Part shown: piece by piece, positions 1-11,318 of the stretch
How the letters are laid out: the number at the start of each line of letters is the position of its first letter
Numbering within the stretch: position 1 is the stretch's first letter
NCBI GenBank assembly: GCA_002778195.1
Contig: PCDI01000001.1
Coordinates: 2,868,857-2,932,856 of the forward strand
From: Raffaelea ambrosiae
Lineage: Eukaryota > Ascomycota > Sordariomycetes > Ophiostomatales > Ophiostomataceae
Reading direction: 5' to 3'
DNA length: 64,000 nt
The notes under the pieces: generated by a model
Databases searched by the model: none
Seen by the model: only the letters and a program-made list of their open reading frames with translations
Told to the model about the DNA's origin: nothing
Translations under genes and position numbers: made by a program

Positions 1-429
1 CGTTGCTGCTTGGGAGTCTGGCTGGGCAAGCGTCGTTGGGTTGGAAGGAGAACTTGCAAAAAAAAAATCAAACACATCCACAAAAGGGGGACACGCATGC
101 TGTGTCGTCCAGACAGGACTCTCCCGTACCTATCCTACCATTTTTCTTTTATTTTTTTATTTTTATTTTTTATTTTTTTTGTTTTCATGCAATTGGACGC
201 AACGCCGAGAGATGGGAAGACAAGGAGATGCTATGCGTGTGCCACGGGTTCCACACACAGACGATATACACCAATATACTAATATACATACACACGGACA
301 AAACAAACATGCCCATCCAGATCGCCCCCCCGCTCCGTTCCTTGTACAAACGCCCCTGTGCGCGTCCAGTCGTAAATCAGACAATCGTAAACATCCCCAC
401 ACCGGGTTTCAGGGGGGAGGGTGCCGTCC
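1..429. other. Intergenic, 3' side of NAD kinase gene
   Basis: No gene is supported here. The stretch holds a T-rich tract near 140-185 and short ATA/ACA-rich sequence near 260-310, and would contain the 3' UTR of the minus-strand NAD kinase. Confidence 0.5.
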
Positions 430-2004
430 CTACTGTGGCTGGCCTTCGCCGAACGGGTAGTTGAACTTGAGCAGCCCGTTCAGGCCGCCCACCCAGCCGT
501 CGTCGTCCTCGAAGACGCCGTTCTCGTCGCCGCGGCGCGGGGCGCGGATGACGCAGGGCACGCCGCCGCGCCAGCTGCCGTCGGCGGTGCGGCCGACGGC
601 CTCGCCCTCGACGCGCACCTCCATGCCGGCGCGGACGCCGGTCTTGCGCTTGCCGTCGATGCTCACCTCGAGCTCGCGGCCGCGGTTGCGCTCGCTCAGC
701 CGCAGCACGACCTTGGTGTTGAGCGGCAGCACCAGCGGGCGGAAGCTCAGGCTGCGCGGGCAGATGGGGGTGATCAGCAGCGAGCCGACCAGCGGGTGGA
801 TGATGGACCCGCCGGCGCTCAGCGAGTACGCCGTCGACCCGGTGGGCGTGCTGATCAGGATGCCGTCGGCCACGGCCTCGGTCAAGAAGTGGTTGTTGAG
901 GAAGATGTCGATGATGGCCAGGTGCGGGTGCGGCCCGCGGTGGATCAGCAGCTCGTTGATGGCGTGGAACGCCGGCGGCGGCGTCGACTCGGCGGCGGCG
1001 GCGGCACACGTGGCCGCGGCCGCCGACGCCGAGAGCGCCGCCGCCGCCTCGGCCGTCGTCGGCACCAGCTGCTGGCTGATGTTGGCGCCGGCGCGGTCGT
1101 AGACGCCCACCTTGAGGCGGTTGCGCAGCAGCATGCGCGAGACGCGCTTGACGCCCATGCTCTGGCCGCGGACGCGGCCCCAGGCGGGGGGCGCCGTCGT
1201 CGTTTCTTTTGTTTCTTTTGTCTCTTTCGTTTCTGTCGGCCCCGCCGGCCCCGTCCTTCGTGTGGCCGCCGCCGCCGCCGCTACCTGGGTGTGGGGCCCG
1301 ACCAGGTCGTCCACGGCGACGCCGCTGCCGCTCATGTAGACCTCGCGCCACGCGCGCTTGTACTCGTCAAACTTCCACTCGCCCAGGAAGCCCAGCGAGC
1401 CCATGCTGAACGACAGGATCGGCGGCACCACCGGCTCGAGCGAGAAGATGCTGGCGGCCCGCAGAATGGTGCCGTCGCCGCCCAGCGTCGTGATCAGGTC
1501 GACCTTGCGCGGGAACAGCACGCTCGGGTCCTCGTCCGTCGTGTAGATGGGGAACGGCAGCGTGGCGTGGATGGCCTGCGCGATGCGGCGCTCAAACACC
1601 AGCCGCAGGTCCGGGTAGTTGCGCGCCAGGTGCTGCGCAAACGCCACCGTCGACCGCGTCACCTGCGGCGCGTGCAGCTTCGGCATCAGCAGAATGTTGC
1701 GCGGCGGCTGCTGCGGCCAGTGCAGCGACAGCAGCGACGACGCCGCGCTCTCCTCGTAGCGCGGCACAATCCGGTCCGCCAGCGTGGCCGCGTCCAGCAG
1801 CTGCCCGCGCCGCGGCGTCGCCGAAAACGGCCGCCGCGGCCCCCTCCCCAGCACCACCATCATCATCATCATCCCCATCCGCCTCATCCTCCTCGGGGTC
1901 CGTGTCCAGCGCATGCTGCCACCCAAGACGTTTTGTCTCGCGCCCCAGGAGGCGCCCAAGGCACCCCAGGAGGCGGCGACCGCAGCCGCCGCGGGCTGCG
2001 CCAT
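430..2004 (-). CDS. POS5: Mitochondrial NAD(H) kinase, Pos5-like
   Basis: Single-exon reading frame of 524 residues. It should phosphorylate NAD(H) to NADP(H), and the N-terminus points to mitochondria. Visible family hallmarks are GGDGT at residues 175-179 (nucleotide-binding loop), the NE pair at 350-351 and GSTAYSLSAGG at 389-399; all are the signature motifs of the ATP-NAD kinase family. Residues 1-70 are Arg-rich and nearly free of acidic residues, with RRPFSATPRR near 57-66, typical of a mitochondrial presequence. The ATG at 2004 is the first in frame, but Met31, 40 and 43-49 are alternatives. The catalytic core is interrupted by two low-complexity stretches (about 241-278 and 318-340, Ala/Thr/Lys/Glu-rich) that are longer than expected for the family; the first is encoded by an A-rich purine tract unlike the GC-rich rest of the gene. 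The N-terminal block before GGDGT resembles fungal Pos5 rather than cytosolic Utr1 (from knowledge of the family). A long open frame on the opposite strand is a GC-bias shadow. Confidence 0.92.
   Translation of the reverse strand: MAQPAAAAVAASWGALGASWGARQNVLGGSMRWTRTPRRMRRMGMMMMMVVLGRGPRRPFSATPRRGQLLDAATLADRIVPRYEESAASSLLSLHWPQQPPRNILLMPKLHAPQVTRSTVAFAQHLARNYPDLRLVFERRIAQAIHATLPFPIYTTDEDPSVLFPRKVDLITTLGGDGTILRAASIFSLEPVVPPILSFSMGSLGFLGEWKFDEYKRAWREVYMSGSGVAVDDLVGPHTQVAAAAAATRRTGPAGPTETKETKETKETTTAPPAWGRVRGQSMGVKRVSRMLLRNRLKVGVYDRAGANISQQLVPTTAEAAAALSASAAAATCAAAAAESTPPPAFHAINELLIHRGPHPHLAIIDIFLNNHFLTEAVADGILISTPTGSTAYSLSAGGSIIHPLVGSLLITPICPRSLSFRPLVLPLNTKVVLRLSERNRGRELEVSIDGKRKTGVRAGMEVRVEGEAVGRTADGSWRGGVPCVIRAPRRGDENGVFEDDDGWVGGLNGLLKFNYPFGEGQPQ
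1195..1236 (-). repeat. Purine-rich low-complexity insert in NAD kinase
   Basis: On the coding strand this segment is almost all A and G with a few C, built of gaaac/aaagagaca-like blocks, and encodes TETKETKETKETTT (residues 257-270). Its composition contrasts sharply with the roughly 70% GC coding sequence around it. The blocks resemble the unit of the large minisatellite at 27516-31457. Confidence 0.7.
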
Positions 2005-3659
2005 CGGGGGCCGTCTCTCTCCCTCTCTGTGTGTGTGTGTGTGTGTGTGTCGTCCTAGGTAGGCCGTGTGCCTGTTCTGGTCCGCGTTACCGCCGGTTTC
2101 AGTTGGGGTCGAGGCAGGCTGGCGATGTCGAGGCTGCCCATTCTCGGGTCGGGTCTGTGGCAGTGTTGGCTTGTTGGCTCGTTGGCTTGGCTGGAGGCTG
2201 GACTGGTAGGCCGAGTCTGTCTTTGCCTGTCTTGTCTCGTCACACGAGGGCCATGTTGAGAACGGCGCGTGTTGGGAAAAGAAAGAAGCTCTTTTTTGGG
2301 TCTTTCTGGGTATTTGGGGGGATTTTTTGGGTAATTTTTTGGGTTTAATTTATTCCAGTTATTTTTATTGGCTGCTTTTTTTGGCCTTTTTTTAAATCCA
2401 ATTTTGGAGTAGCTTTCCTTCTTGTCCTGCTCTTCTGCTCTTCTGCTCTTCTGCTTTTCTGCTTTTCTGCCTACCCTTGTGGCTCTGTGCCTTTCTGCCG
2501 CCCTTTCCCAAAGCGAAAGCGCCTGGCCCGTACCTGCCTCTAGGCTGCCCACCGCCTTGCCGCCCGCTGCCCCGCCCCATTGTCTCACATTATGTCATAA
2601 TCCCGTCACATGCTGGGCCCCGGGCCAGCCTGGCACAGCAGCGAAACCGCCTCCAATCGCGTGGGTCCCCTGCGAGCATCCCCGCGGCGGGACTCGCGCG
2701 CGCCAAGCCCCAGCAGGTCATGCAGCAGCGCCGACAAGCTTGCCTGACTAACGACGAATCCGGCCAGTCCGGGCTGCCCGCACAGCTTCCCTGCTGCCTG
2801 CCAACTGCGTCTGCTCCGGTCTTTCCTGACTGTTTCCTGACTGTTTGCTGTCTCTTTCCCGTCTGCTTCCCGTCTGCTGCCCGTCTGTTCTTGGGCGCCT
2901 TGGCTTCGCCTTCCCACCATCTCTTCTTCCCAATCCCCCCCCCACTGGTGCCTTGCACTAGCAGCCTGCTGACGTTTTGCCACGGCAGCCTTTTCTTTGT
3001 CTTTCCAGTCTTTGTTCAGTCGTAAGCAGTCTTTGAGTCTCTTCGCTCCTGAAACCCCCATCTTTTCTGCATCGGCCGTCTTTGCATTCTCCTGCACCTC
3101 TTAAGCGCCTCTTCAGCACCTCTCAAGCACCTCGACCATCTTGAGCATCTTGAGCATCTTGAGCATCTTCAGCATCGCGACCCTCTTGCGCATTGCAACA
3201 CCTCGCAAACTCGTTTTGCGCCGTCGGCTCTTCTGTGCTCTTTCAGCCGCAACGGAGCTCCCAACCCGTCCCAGCTAGCCGCCCGAAGCTCCGAAACCGC
3301 TGCCGAGCTGGCCACGCTGCATCTGCTGCTGTTCCTCTCGACAACCGCCCCGTTCCTCACCTCCCATGGCGCCCGACTGCCGTCCATGACCCTTGCTGCC
3401 CCGCGATCGATGCCCTCTGCCGTCTCTGCTGCTGCGCCCTGACACCGACGATCTTCCTCTGCGACCTCGGCTGGCTCGAGAACAGCTCTCGCCCCCCCCC
3501 CGCAACACCCAACAAAGCTTCGACGAGCACTCCCAAAACCAAGACGAGTCAACAAAAAAAAAGAACAGACGAACAGAGAAACCGGAACACCAGAAGAACA
3601 GCCACAGACAAGCACTCTTGGCTAAACACAATTGCACTGGCTACTCGTTGTGGTGCTAG
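2005..3659. other. Divergent intergenic region with pyrimidine-rich leader
   Basis: Lies between the minus-strand NAD kinase and the plus-strand acyltransferase, so it should hold both promoters. It contains a (TG)n run at about 2029-2050 just upstream of the NAD kinase start, a 10-bp CTGCTCTTCT-type repeat at about 2424-2478, and a 9-bp ATCTTGAGC repeat at about 3138-3180. The plus strand is strongly C/T-rich from about 2800 to 3500, as in many fungal 5' leaders. No gene seen. Confidence 0.55.
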
Positions 3660-5370
3660 ATGAACCCCCTCAAGCCAATCGCCATGGCCACCGAGCTTCA
3701 CCAGCGAGTCAGGTCCGTCCCGGACGTGGCTGCCGAGGCGCAGCTTCCCGCCAAGGCCGAGACTGCTACGCCGCCGGTCGCCGCAGCCAAGCCCAACTCC
3801 AAGCCCGACAGTGGGTTTGCCCACCCGTCGGGCAAGAAGATGCACGGCCGCCTCATCCAAACCGTCCGGAGCGTCAGCTTGTTTGCCTTCTTCTTCGCCT
3901 GTACTATGACGTATGTGATCGCACGGGGCGCTTTGTGTGCCTTGTGTTCCTTTTGTACCTGGTGTACCTGGAATGCGTCCTGCTTAGCGCAAACGCCTTC
4001 CTCCAACCAAGCTAACACTGACTCTCTCAACTAGCATCCAAGTGACGCAGTGGATTGGCTCGCCCCTGTACTTTGTCAGCCGCGACCTGTTCGACAACTA
4101 CATGGCCGTCACAAAACAGTCCTTTGGCCTGTTGATCACCACCATGACCTACATCTGGGGCCCGACCACTATCCGTATCAGCGGAGACGAGTCCATCGCC
4201 GGCCAGATCCGGAAGACCTCGGACGGTCGTGTCGAGTTTGACTTCCCCGAGCGTCTTGTCATGATTGCAAACCACCAGGTATGTCCGCGGTGGTAGGGCC
4301 TTGTTGGACGTTGTTGGTGAAAAGGGGGGGGGGAAAAAACGGGCACCAGAGAAAGAAGCGCAAAGGGATGGGCCGCGGCCTCCCCAACACCCAACAGCAT
4401 GGCCTCTCCAACACACAAGACTGCAAGGATGCCACCGACTAACACTGCTGCCTCTCCAGATCTACACGGACTGGCTGTACCTCTGGTGGGTCGGCTACGC
4501 CAACAGCCCAGCCATGCACGGACACATCTACATCATCCTCAAGGAGTCGCTCAAGTACCTCCCCATCATCGGCCCCGGCATGATGTTCTACGGCTTCATC
4601 TTCATGTCCCGCAAGATGGCTGTCGACCAGCCGCGCATGGCCCACCGCCTGCAGAAGCTGCAGCAGCCGCACACCGATCCTGCTGGCAACAAGTACTACA
4701 ACCCCATGTGGCTGCTCCTCTTCCCTGAAGGCACCAATGCGTCGGGTAATGGCCGCATCAAGTCGGCCAAGTGGGCAGAGAAGGTGGGCGTCAAGGACCC
4801 ACGGCATCTTCTGCTGCCCCGGAGCACCGGCATGTATTTTTGCCTCAAGGAACTGAAAGGATCCGTGGACTATGTCTACGACTGCACTGTTGCCTACGAA
4901 GGTGTCCCGTAAGTTGACAGCGACGGCAGCAACTCCTGGTTGCTGCCCCCCCCCTCCCCCTCCACCCGCCACATCGCATCTCTTAACAATCATACAGTCG
5001 TGGGGAATATGGCGAACAATACTTCACCCTCTCCAGCACCTACTTCAAAGGCCTGCCTCCCAAGTCCGTCAACTTCCACTGGCGCCGCTTCCGCGTCGCA
5101 GACATTCCGCTCGAAAGCCACGAAAAGTTCGACGAATGGCTGCGCGAGCGCTGGTACGAGAAGGACGCCATCATGGAGACGTACCTGACAACCGGCCGCA
5201 TGCCTGCTTCGGCCTCGGCCACCAAGTCTGGCGATGACGCTTACATTGAAACAGAAGTGCGCACTCGCTACCCTTGGGAGTTTTTGCAGATATTTTCTGT
5301 TGTCGGCACGCTTTGGGTGGTGTACACTCTTATCATGCAGTTCTGGAGGCGCTTCAACGCTACCGCATAG
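3660..5370 (+). CDS. PlsC-family lysophospholipid acyltransferase, membrane protein
   Basis: Four exons: 3660-3910, 4035-4278, 4460-4908, 4998-5370, giving 438 residues; donors GTATGT, GTATGT, GTAAGT, all acceptors AG, all phases consistent. An in-frame TAG immediately precedes the ATG, fixing the start at 3660 (or Met9 at 3684, which has a better context). Acyl-CoA:lysophospholipid acyltransferase signatures are visible: N-H-x4-D at residues 163-169 (NHQIYTD, spanning the second intron) and FPEGT at 253-257. Hydrophobic segments lie at about 73-105 and near the C-terminus (about 410-430), so an ER or lipid-droplet membrane protein is likely. Order and length match the LCLAT1/Cst26/Vps66 branch that remodels phosphatidylinositol or cardiolipin-type lipids (family knowledge); the substrate cannot be read from the sequence. 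The first intron falls just after the first hydrophobic segment. Confidence 0.93.
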
Positions 5371-7229
5371 GCAAAAAAAAAAAAGGTGTGTTTGGAAACA
5401 AAGTTGGGTGGTCCGGATTTGATAGGGGGTGGTGTGTTGGATGGTTTGGCTGTTGTTGTTTGGCACGCAAAGGACCAGCATGGCGGTATAAGGCATTACT
5501 CTCCCCCTCCTCTCTCTGCTTTTTCTTTTCATTGTTTTCTTTTCTTTTGGCTATGCTTCTTCTGCCTTGTGGTTTCTGCCCTTGTATGCCTCTATATTGT
5601 ATGGTTATGTTTTTCTAGTCACGTCTTCCATTGTTCGGCTGTTTCTTTTTCTGGGAATGGGATTTTGCATCACAGTAGCGGGAAGGACATTGTGTCCATG
5701 GCAATATTGGAGCCATGGAGGGACTCGGCTCGGAGTAGGAATAGGCGTGTTGAGTTCTTGCTTAGCATTGGGTATTACCAGTAGACCAAGGATACAATAT
5801 TTGTCGCGGCTTGCCGTTCAGTGTTTACGAAACTGACGAAACTGGCGAAACTGACGAAACTGACGGAACTGACGGAACTGACGGAACTATCGGAACCGAC
5901 AAACTAAACGGAAATTCACAGAAAGAGGCATCATGCCATCGTGAGAGGTACATGTCAGCCACACCATCATACCTCTTCTCAAGCTTCCAGGGCCTGTAGC
6001 CTCGCCGGATCTCTGCAGCCTCGCCTCCGCGCCCCCTCTCGTGGAGGACCCGCCTTGTGTCACCCACGACAACGAGGCGAACCGCGCAAACGAGCATTAT
6101 ACACTGCATACTAACCCACGGCATCTATCCCGAGTGGTTTCCGGGCACTGCCAAGCGAAACAAGAAGCGCCGGGCTCGACCCAGAAAGTCGTACAAGAAG
6201 AAATAGAAAAAGTCGAGGAGGAGCGCATCTATGGACGAAGTAGAAAAACAAAAAAAAAAAAGCATACGAGTACTCATAAGACGGCAGTCAAAGAACCAGG
6301 GTCGACCCCCAGCCAGGCACGGGAGCTTGGTCCTGAAACAGCGAACCATGCTGTCGTTGCGCTGACTGCCCGACTATAGCTCAATGGGGCTACCTGCAGC
6401 ATGGGGGGGTGGCAGCAATGGACTGTCATTGCAGAAGATGCAAGATATTAGTGTGCGGCCAGCCGTTCTGATTGGCAATGAAGTAGCCTGGCAGGACCGA
6501 ATCCTTCGCTTTGCCGTTCTTGTCAATATCCCCGAACACTGGAAATAAAGTGAGCAGCCGAGGTAGAGGAACCATGTGGCCTGCCTGCCTGTCGGGGGGG
6601 AGGGGGGGTGGGGGGAGGAAGGACGCCGAGAATATGTGAGAAGGACCAAATGGACAAAGGCGTATCAGTCGGGTATTGGGTAAGAGCAAAGACAAGAACA
6701 GGATAGTCATGGCAAACAAGAAAGAAGGGAGGGAGGAGGGGCGGGCCAAGAAACAGACGAAAGAATGCGGCATTCTCAGCTTCAGCCCACCGGGAAGACA
6801 TGGGGTCCTGCCTAACCGAGGAAGGCAGGAAGTAGCATTATAACGCCAGAAACAATCCGTGTTATTGGGCAGCGGTGCGAGAAGGAAACGAAAGAGAACC
6901 AGCCAGAGGCAAGCGTGCGTTTCTCGAGGGAGGGGGTGTCACAGCGCAGGGAGCCAGAGTGTTTGCCGGCCGTTGAGCACTCTGGTCCCCTGCGCTGAGA
7001 TGCAATTTTGAGATCCTCCTCGTTAGGCGTTAGAGCCATCCTTTCACATCGTCCAGCAACATGGCTATTTCCAACCATCAATGCTTCGGAGAAACATCTA
7101 TTGGGTCTCAACAGCTATGGCCATGCACAGCGTCTTGCCCGTCACTGGACACGTCGGAATTTCACAATTTCTTCAGACGGAGAAGACGGGAGAATATGTT
7201 CCTGAAGAGGAGCTAGCGCACACAAAACC
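5371..7229. other. Intergenic, no gene seen
   Basis: Holds the 3' end of the acyltransferase transcript, a nine-base tandem repeat at 5827-5889, and a purine-rich stretch near 6180-6290. No reading frame here resembles a protein family. Confidence 0.5.
5827..5889. repeat. 9-bp tandem repeat, 7 units
   Basis: Seven consecutive 9-base units of the form ACGAAACTG/ACGGAACTG with one or two substitutions each, followed by a degenerate eighth. The period is a multiple of three, so all frames stay open across it. Confidence 0.85.
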
Positions 7230-7802
7230 TTGCAAACCGGCACCGAGGACAGTGTGCGGGTGCGCAAGGATTGGCGCGCGATGCCGAGAGAGGAGCGCAT
7301 TCGGTGCCGCAAGGCGGCCGAGTGCCCGATGGCGACCAAGTCGGTGTACACCGACGCACCCGGGTTGAAAGCAAGTTATGGGATGCGAAGTGTTTATGTA
7401 GAGTCTTCGCATGGAGTGTTCTCGATTTCAGGCCCTCGCCTCCGAGTCGCCGGTGTTGGACGGGCCGGAGACGTCGCTCGGCAGCAACGGCGCGTCAGTG
7501 GACATTGGGTGGGTCTCGAGCGGCTCCCAGATGGTGCTGCAGGCCGACGGACGCTATGCCGCGGCGCGCAACCTCGGGCTGGCCACGGCGGCGGTTCCGG
7601 GCAGCGGTCCCGGGCGGCCACGTCTACTTCTCGCCGATCGAGTCCGGGTGGTCCTACCTGCACCACGCCCAGATCGACCAAATGCACTCTGCCGGGCCAG
7701 AACCTCGACTGGGCCAGCCGGCAGGCCATTGCCGGCACCAACGTCACGCTGGGCGGCACGCCGTTCTGCTATATGTATGGGCCGCCGGACATGACGGCGT
7801 GA
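7230..7802 (+). pseudogene. Tyrosinase-like relic, frameshifted, CuA region missing
   Basis: Three frames must be joined to follow the similarity. Near 7250-7390 one frame reads RVRKDWRAMPREER, then PGLKASYG, resembling the fungal tyrosinase segment that precedes the CuA site (V-R-x-E-W-R, then PG-x-KSRYDDF). From about 7620 a second frame reads HVYFSP, then YLHHAQID, resembling the CuB histidine pair (LHHAQID-x-W). From about 7690 the first frame resumes with QNLDWASRQAIAGTN, resembling the WQ-x-(8-12)-AIAGT segment just after CuB. The piece between, about 7411-7610, is open in a third frame but only weakly similar. The three-histidine CuA region is absent and the usual length (about 350-400 residues) is far from reached, so I read this as a decayed or truncated copy rather than a working copper monooxygenase. 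A multi-exon gene with sequencing indels is a less likely alternative. Recognition is from memory of the family. Confidence 0.6.
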
Positions 7803-7813
7803 GGCAGGGATGC

Positions 7814-7849
7814 GAGGCCAGAGACGAGGCCAGAGACGAGGCCAGGGAT
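7814..7849. repeat. 12-bp tandem repeat, 3 units
   Basis: Three consecutive units of GAGGCCAGAGAC (the third with two changes), just after the stop codon of the tyrosinase-like relic. Confidence 0.8.
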
Positions 7850-8548
7850 GATGGACAACCCGTCACGATAGTCGGATCAGCGAGTCGAGAAAATCGGACA
7901 GCATTGGTCGAAGACGGTTGCGCGTCAGCCGAGGATAGTCGGCGCCGGGAGGGAGGCAGATGAACTGTCCGCAACTCCATAGAGACCCAGCCAGCCCGTA
8001 TCCAAGCGTCTCTTTGGCCGCGTCTTGTCTCTGCCTTTCGTGTCGTCAGCCAAGATGTGCATGATTGTGCTGATTGCTCCCTAGCGAAAGATGCCCGGAA
8101 TCACCCGTGCGTCTGCCGTGCGGTCCTCGGCTGGTCCACGGCATACGCGAGCAGCGCACCAATAGAGTCGGCGGAAATGCGAATCAGCGCGAGAAACAGC
8201 GAAGCTGCCAGCCAAACGTCCAGAGTACGGACGGTATGGACGCCGCAAAACTTGGCAGGGATCTTGTGAGAGACAGTCCGTCGTTTCTGCCCCGTTTTTT
8301 TTGGGGCCCTCTGGCCCGCACCTGCCTTGTTTTTTGCTGGGTCTGTCAGCCCCAGCTGTGACCTCATAGGGCAGTTCCGCCACAGTGCCGCAGCGACCCT
8401 CCAACCCCATTTAAATAGCTACCCCGCCACGGCATTCCCTTTCAGGGCCGCGCGGGGGTCAGAGCTCTTATACCTAGCGGGCAGGTACGATGAAGCTTCG
8501 TTCTTTCCCTGCACACATCGCAAACTGAGCAAAACAAAAGCAAGAAAG
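7850..8548. other. Upstream region of DUF89 gene
   Basis: No gene seen. An AT-rich block (catttaaatag) at about 8408-8418 lies some 130-140 bases before the DUF89 start and is a plausible core-promoter element. Confidence 0.4.
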
Positions 8549-10680
8549 ATGGAGTACGATACCAAGACACGTATGTTGCGACGTTCCCAGGCTTTCCCTC
8601 GGGCCACCGCAGTCTGCTGCAATGGAGTTGGCTGCTGACCAGAGCGCAATGCGTACACCACCTTTCCAGCGGGCTACTCGACGGGCGACAAGACCTCGTT
8701 CGGCTGGAGCACAGCCAGAGAGCGATGGCCAATCATTATTGTGAGTTTTGCGTGTTTTCCGCGAAAGCTAAGTCTTGGGGACAGATCACGACAAGAATGG
8801 AAGCCAATGAACAATACTGACCAGACACCTACCTCCTCTTTGTGCTACCCTGTCGCAGACCCAAGCCATTGACGACGTCTACCGCTCGGTGAACGAGTGT
8901 CAGGCCAACACGGCCAAGCACGACGAGGGCAAGAAGATTGTCGAAGAGCTGGCGCGCCTCAAATACGAAGTCGAGCACGACCGGGCACTGGAGTGCGTAC
9001 ACCCCATGCCGGACTGCTGGAGGGGCGACAGGATGCCCGGGGATCCAATGCGCGGATCCCTTGGGGCCCAGCTTGCCCTCGAGAACACCGCATCCCCCCC
9101 TCCCCAACCGAGCACTCACTAACATCCAACACCCCATCTGCACCAGGCCACTCCGTGATGATGGCGAGCCAGACGTGGCTCTCTACAACAAGGAGCTCGA
9201 GCAGCGCGGAGAGTCGTCCTCTTGGCTGAACCTGCCGTGGCTGTTTGCTGAGTGCTATCTGTTCAGGTGAGGATGGCCGCCGTCTTGTGTCCCCTGCTTG
9301 TCTGCTTGTTCGTGGCCTGTCTCGGCCTGCCTTGATCGGCCCTGCTTTGTGTTGCTGCTTGGCATCTCTGCGTTGTGTCTCTGCGTTGTGTCCCTGCTTC
9401 GTGCTCTTTTCTCCTCCCCTCCCATGGCCGACTAACGCGCAAAAAAAAAAAAAAGACGCATGAGCACCTCGTTTGCCCTGTCCACCCACTGGAAGCGCTA
9501 CGACCCCTTTGCTCGGCAGAAGATCCGCACCTTCCGGTCGTCGCGGCCGGCTGTGATCGAGCTGGCCACCCGCTACCACGAGCTGGCCCAGCAGATGGAC
9601 AAGATCAAGAAGGCCGAGGACAGCGAGGGCGCGGCCACCGCGGTCGGCTCGGCGGAGGAGACGCTCTTCGCCGAGATGTGCGAGATCTGCCTCTGGGGCA
9701 ACGCCACCGACCTGTCGCTGCTGACGAACCTGACCTACGAGGACATCCAGAAGCTGCAGGGCTCCGAAGCCCGCCGCAGCGCCGAGGCCAACATCCTCAT
9801 CAACGACCTGCCGGCCGTCTACAAGACCCTCATCGACGCCCGCCACACCGCCGCCAAGGGCACCGACCGCCGCGTCGACATTGTCCTCGACAACGCCGGC
9901 TTCGAGCTCTACGTGGACCTCATCCTGGCCGGCTATCTGCTCCGGGCCGGCCTGGCCACCACCGTCGTCCTGCACCCCAAGAACATTCCCTGGTTCGTCT
10001 CCGACGTCGTGCCCACCGACTTCCCCGCCCTGCTCAACGCCCTGGCCAACCCCAAGGCCTTTTACGAGACCCCGTCCGAGGAGGAGATCCAGCAGAACAA
10101 GCCCAAGCCGACGCCCCTGACCGAGACCGAGCTGGCCAACCTGTCCTTCCTCTTCTCCGAATGGAGCCAGATGTACGCCGAGGGCCAGATCGTCCTGCGT
10201 CCGAACGAGTTCTGGACCCACGCCGGCAGCTTCTGGCGTCTGCCGCACGAGGCTCCCAAGCTGCTTGAGGACCTGCAGTCGAGCCAGGTGGTCATCTTCA
10301 AGGGCGATCTGAACTACAGGAAGCTCGTGGGCGATGTATGTTTTTTTTTTTTTTTTCCTTAATTTCTTCCTGTTTTTGTTCCTTTCCAAACGCTTGTTGG
10401 ATTGATCCTCTCCCCCTCGGTTCTCTTCTCCATCTAACAAAGACAGGCCGCGTGGGACCCTACGACACCGTTTGTCGAGGCCATTGGACCGCTCGGCAAA
10501 GGATCCGGGGTCAATGTCCTGGCTCTACGCACCTGCAAGGCCGACGTCGTGGTGGGTCTGCCCAAGGGCAAGGACGAGGAGCTTCGCAAGACAGAGAAGG
10601 GCGGCGGTGACTCGGGTGCTCGTGAGTGGGCATGGAATGGCAAGTGGGCAGTGGTGTCGTTCTCCCAGGGCAAGAAATAA
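8549..10680 (+). CDS. DUF89 / ARMT1-like metal-dependent protein (Hrt2 homologue)
   Basis: Six exons: 8549-8570, 8643-8740, 8859-8992, 9147-9266, 9456-10335, 10447-10680, giving 495 residues with consistent phases. Donors are GTATGT, GTGAGT, GTGCGT, GTGAGG and GTATGT; the first exon codes for only seven full residues. DUF89 proteins are damage-control phosphatases acting on phosphorylated sugars or metabolites, and human ARMT1 belongs here (family knowledge). Seen in the sequence: SFGWSTARERWP near residues 25-36, matching the conserved N-terminal FG-x-T-x3-RWP; DNAGFELYVDL starting at D270-N271, the metal-binding DN pair; D308 in SDVVPTDF; and KGDLNYRKL at 407-415, the second hallmark, with K407 and D409. 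All expected metal and phosphate ligands are present, so it should be active. It is probably soluble, with no signal peptide or membrane segment. It stands alone, with no operon-like partner. The exon 3 donor was set by phase: cutting two bases before the more obvious gtac keeps PLRDDG in frame. Confidence 0.93.
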
Positions 10681-11270
10681 GGAGTCTGGATCTTCTCTGA
10701 TTCTCATCCGAGACTCCCAGGCTCGTCTCACCGAACGATCTTCCCGAGACTTCTTCCGTCCCCCCGCCCGCCTTGTGCACATCACTTTCAACTAAGGCTC
10801 TCTGCATCTGCCCCCAGTGCTTGCTGCTGCTTCTATCCCTGTACTTGCTCTGTTTTTTTTTTTTTTTCCATTTCCCTCCTTGTCCTTCACTTCTGTGTGC
10901 CTGCAATACGAACATGCACCACCCAGACTTACACAGACAACATAATTCCATACTTCACCCACATTCGTACAACACTTGCACCCACACCCACAACTCTGTT
11001 GTGCATACTTACACGGTAGACTGCCCCGTCCGCATACTTAGAACAGATGCAAAGAAAAAGAAAAGAACAAAGAAATAAAAGGTCTGCTAGAGCTGAAAAG
11101 CCACCGCGTAGCATGCATGAGAAACATGCCATGTCCGCATCAAGGAGTGAAACATGCCGATGGATAACTTGGTCAACAAGTCCTCGAATCCAATATTTTG
11201 TCAGGTCCTTGGTCAGGAGCCCATCACGGGAGAGGGTGTGCAAGCGAGGGGTGTGATTCAGCAAATGTGT

Positions 11271-11318
11271 ATGCAAGCGTGTCTGCAAGCGTGTCTGCAA
11301 GTGTGTCTGCAAGTATTG
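11271..11318. repeat. 12-bp tandem repeat, 4 units
   Basis: Four units of GCAAGCGTGTCT-type sequence with single-base variation and a degenerate last copy. Confidence 0.8.

Noticed and set aside
421..2058. 545-codon open frame on the plus strand
   Set aside because: Antisense shadow of the GC-rich NAD kinase; His/Arg/Pro-rich translation without domain motifs, while the minus strand has all kinase signatures.
8959..10440. 493-codon open frame on the minus strand
   Set aside because: Shadow of the DUF89/ARMT1 gene; crosses its introns and has no family features.
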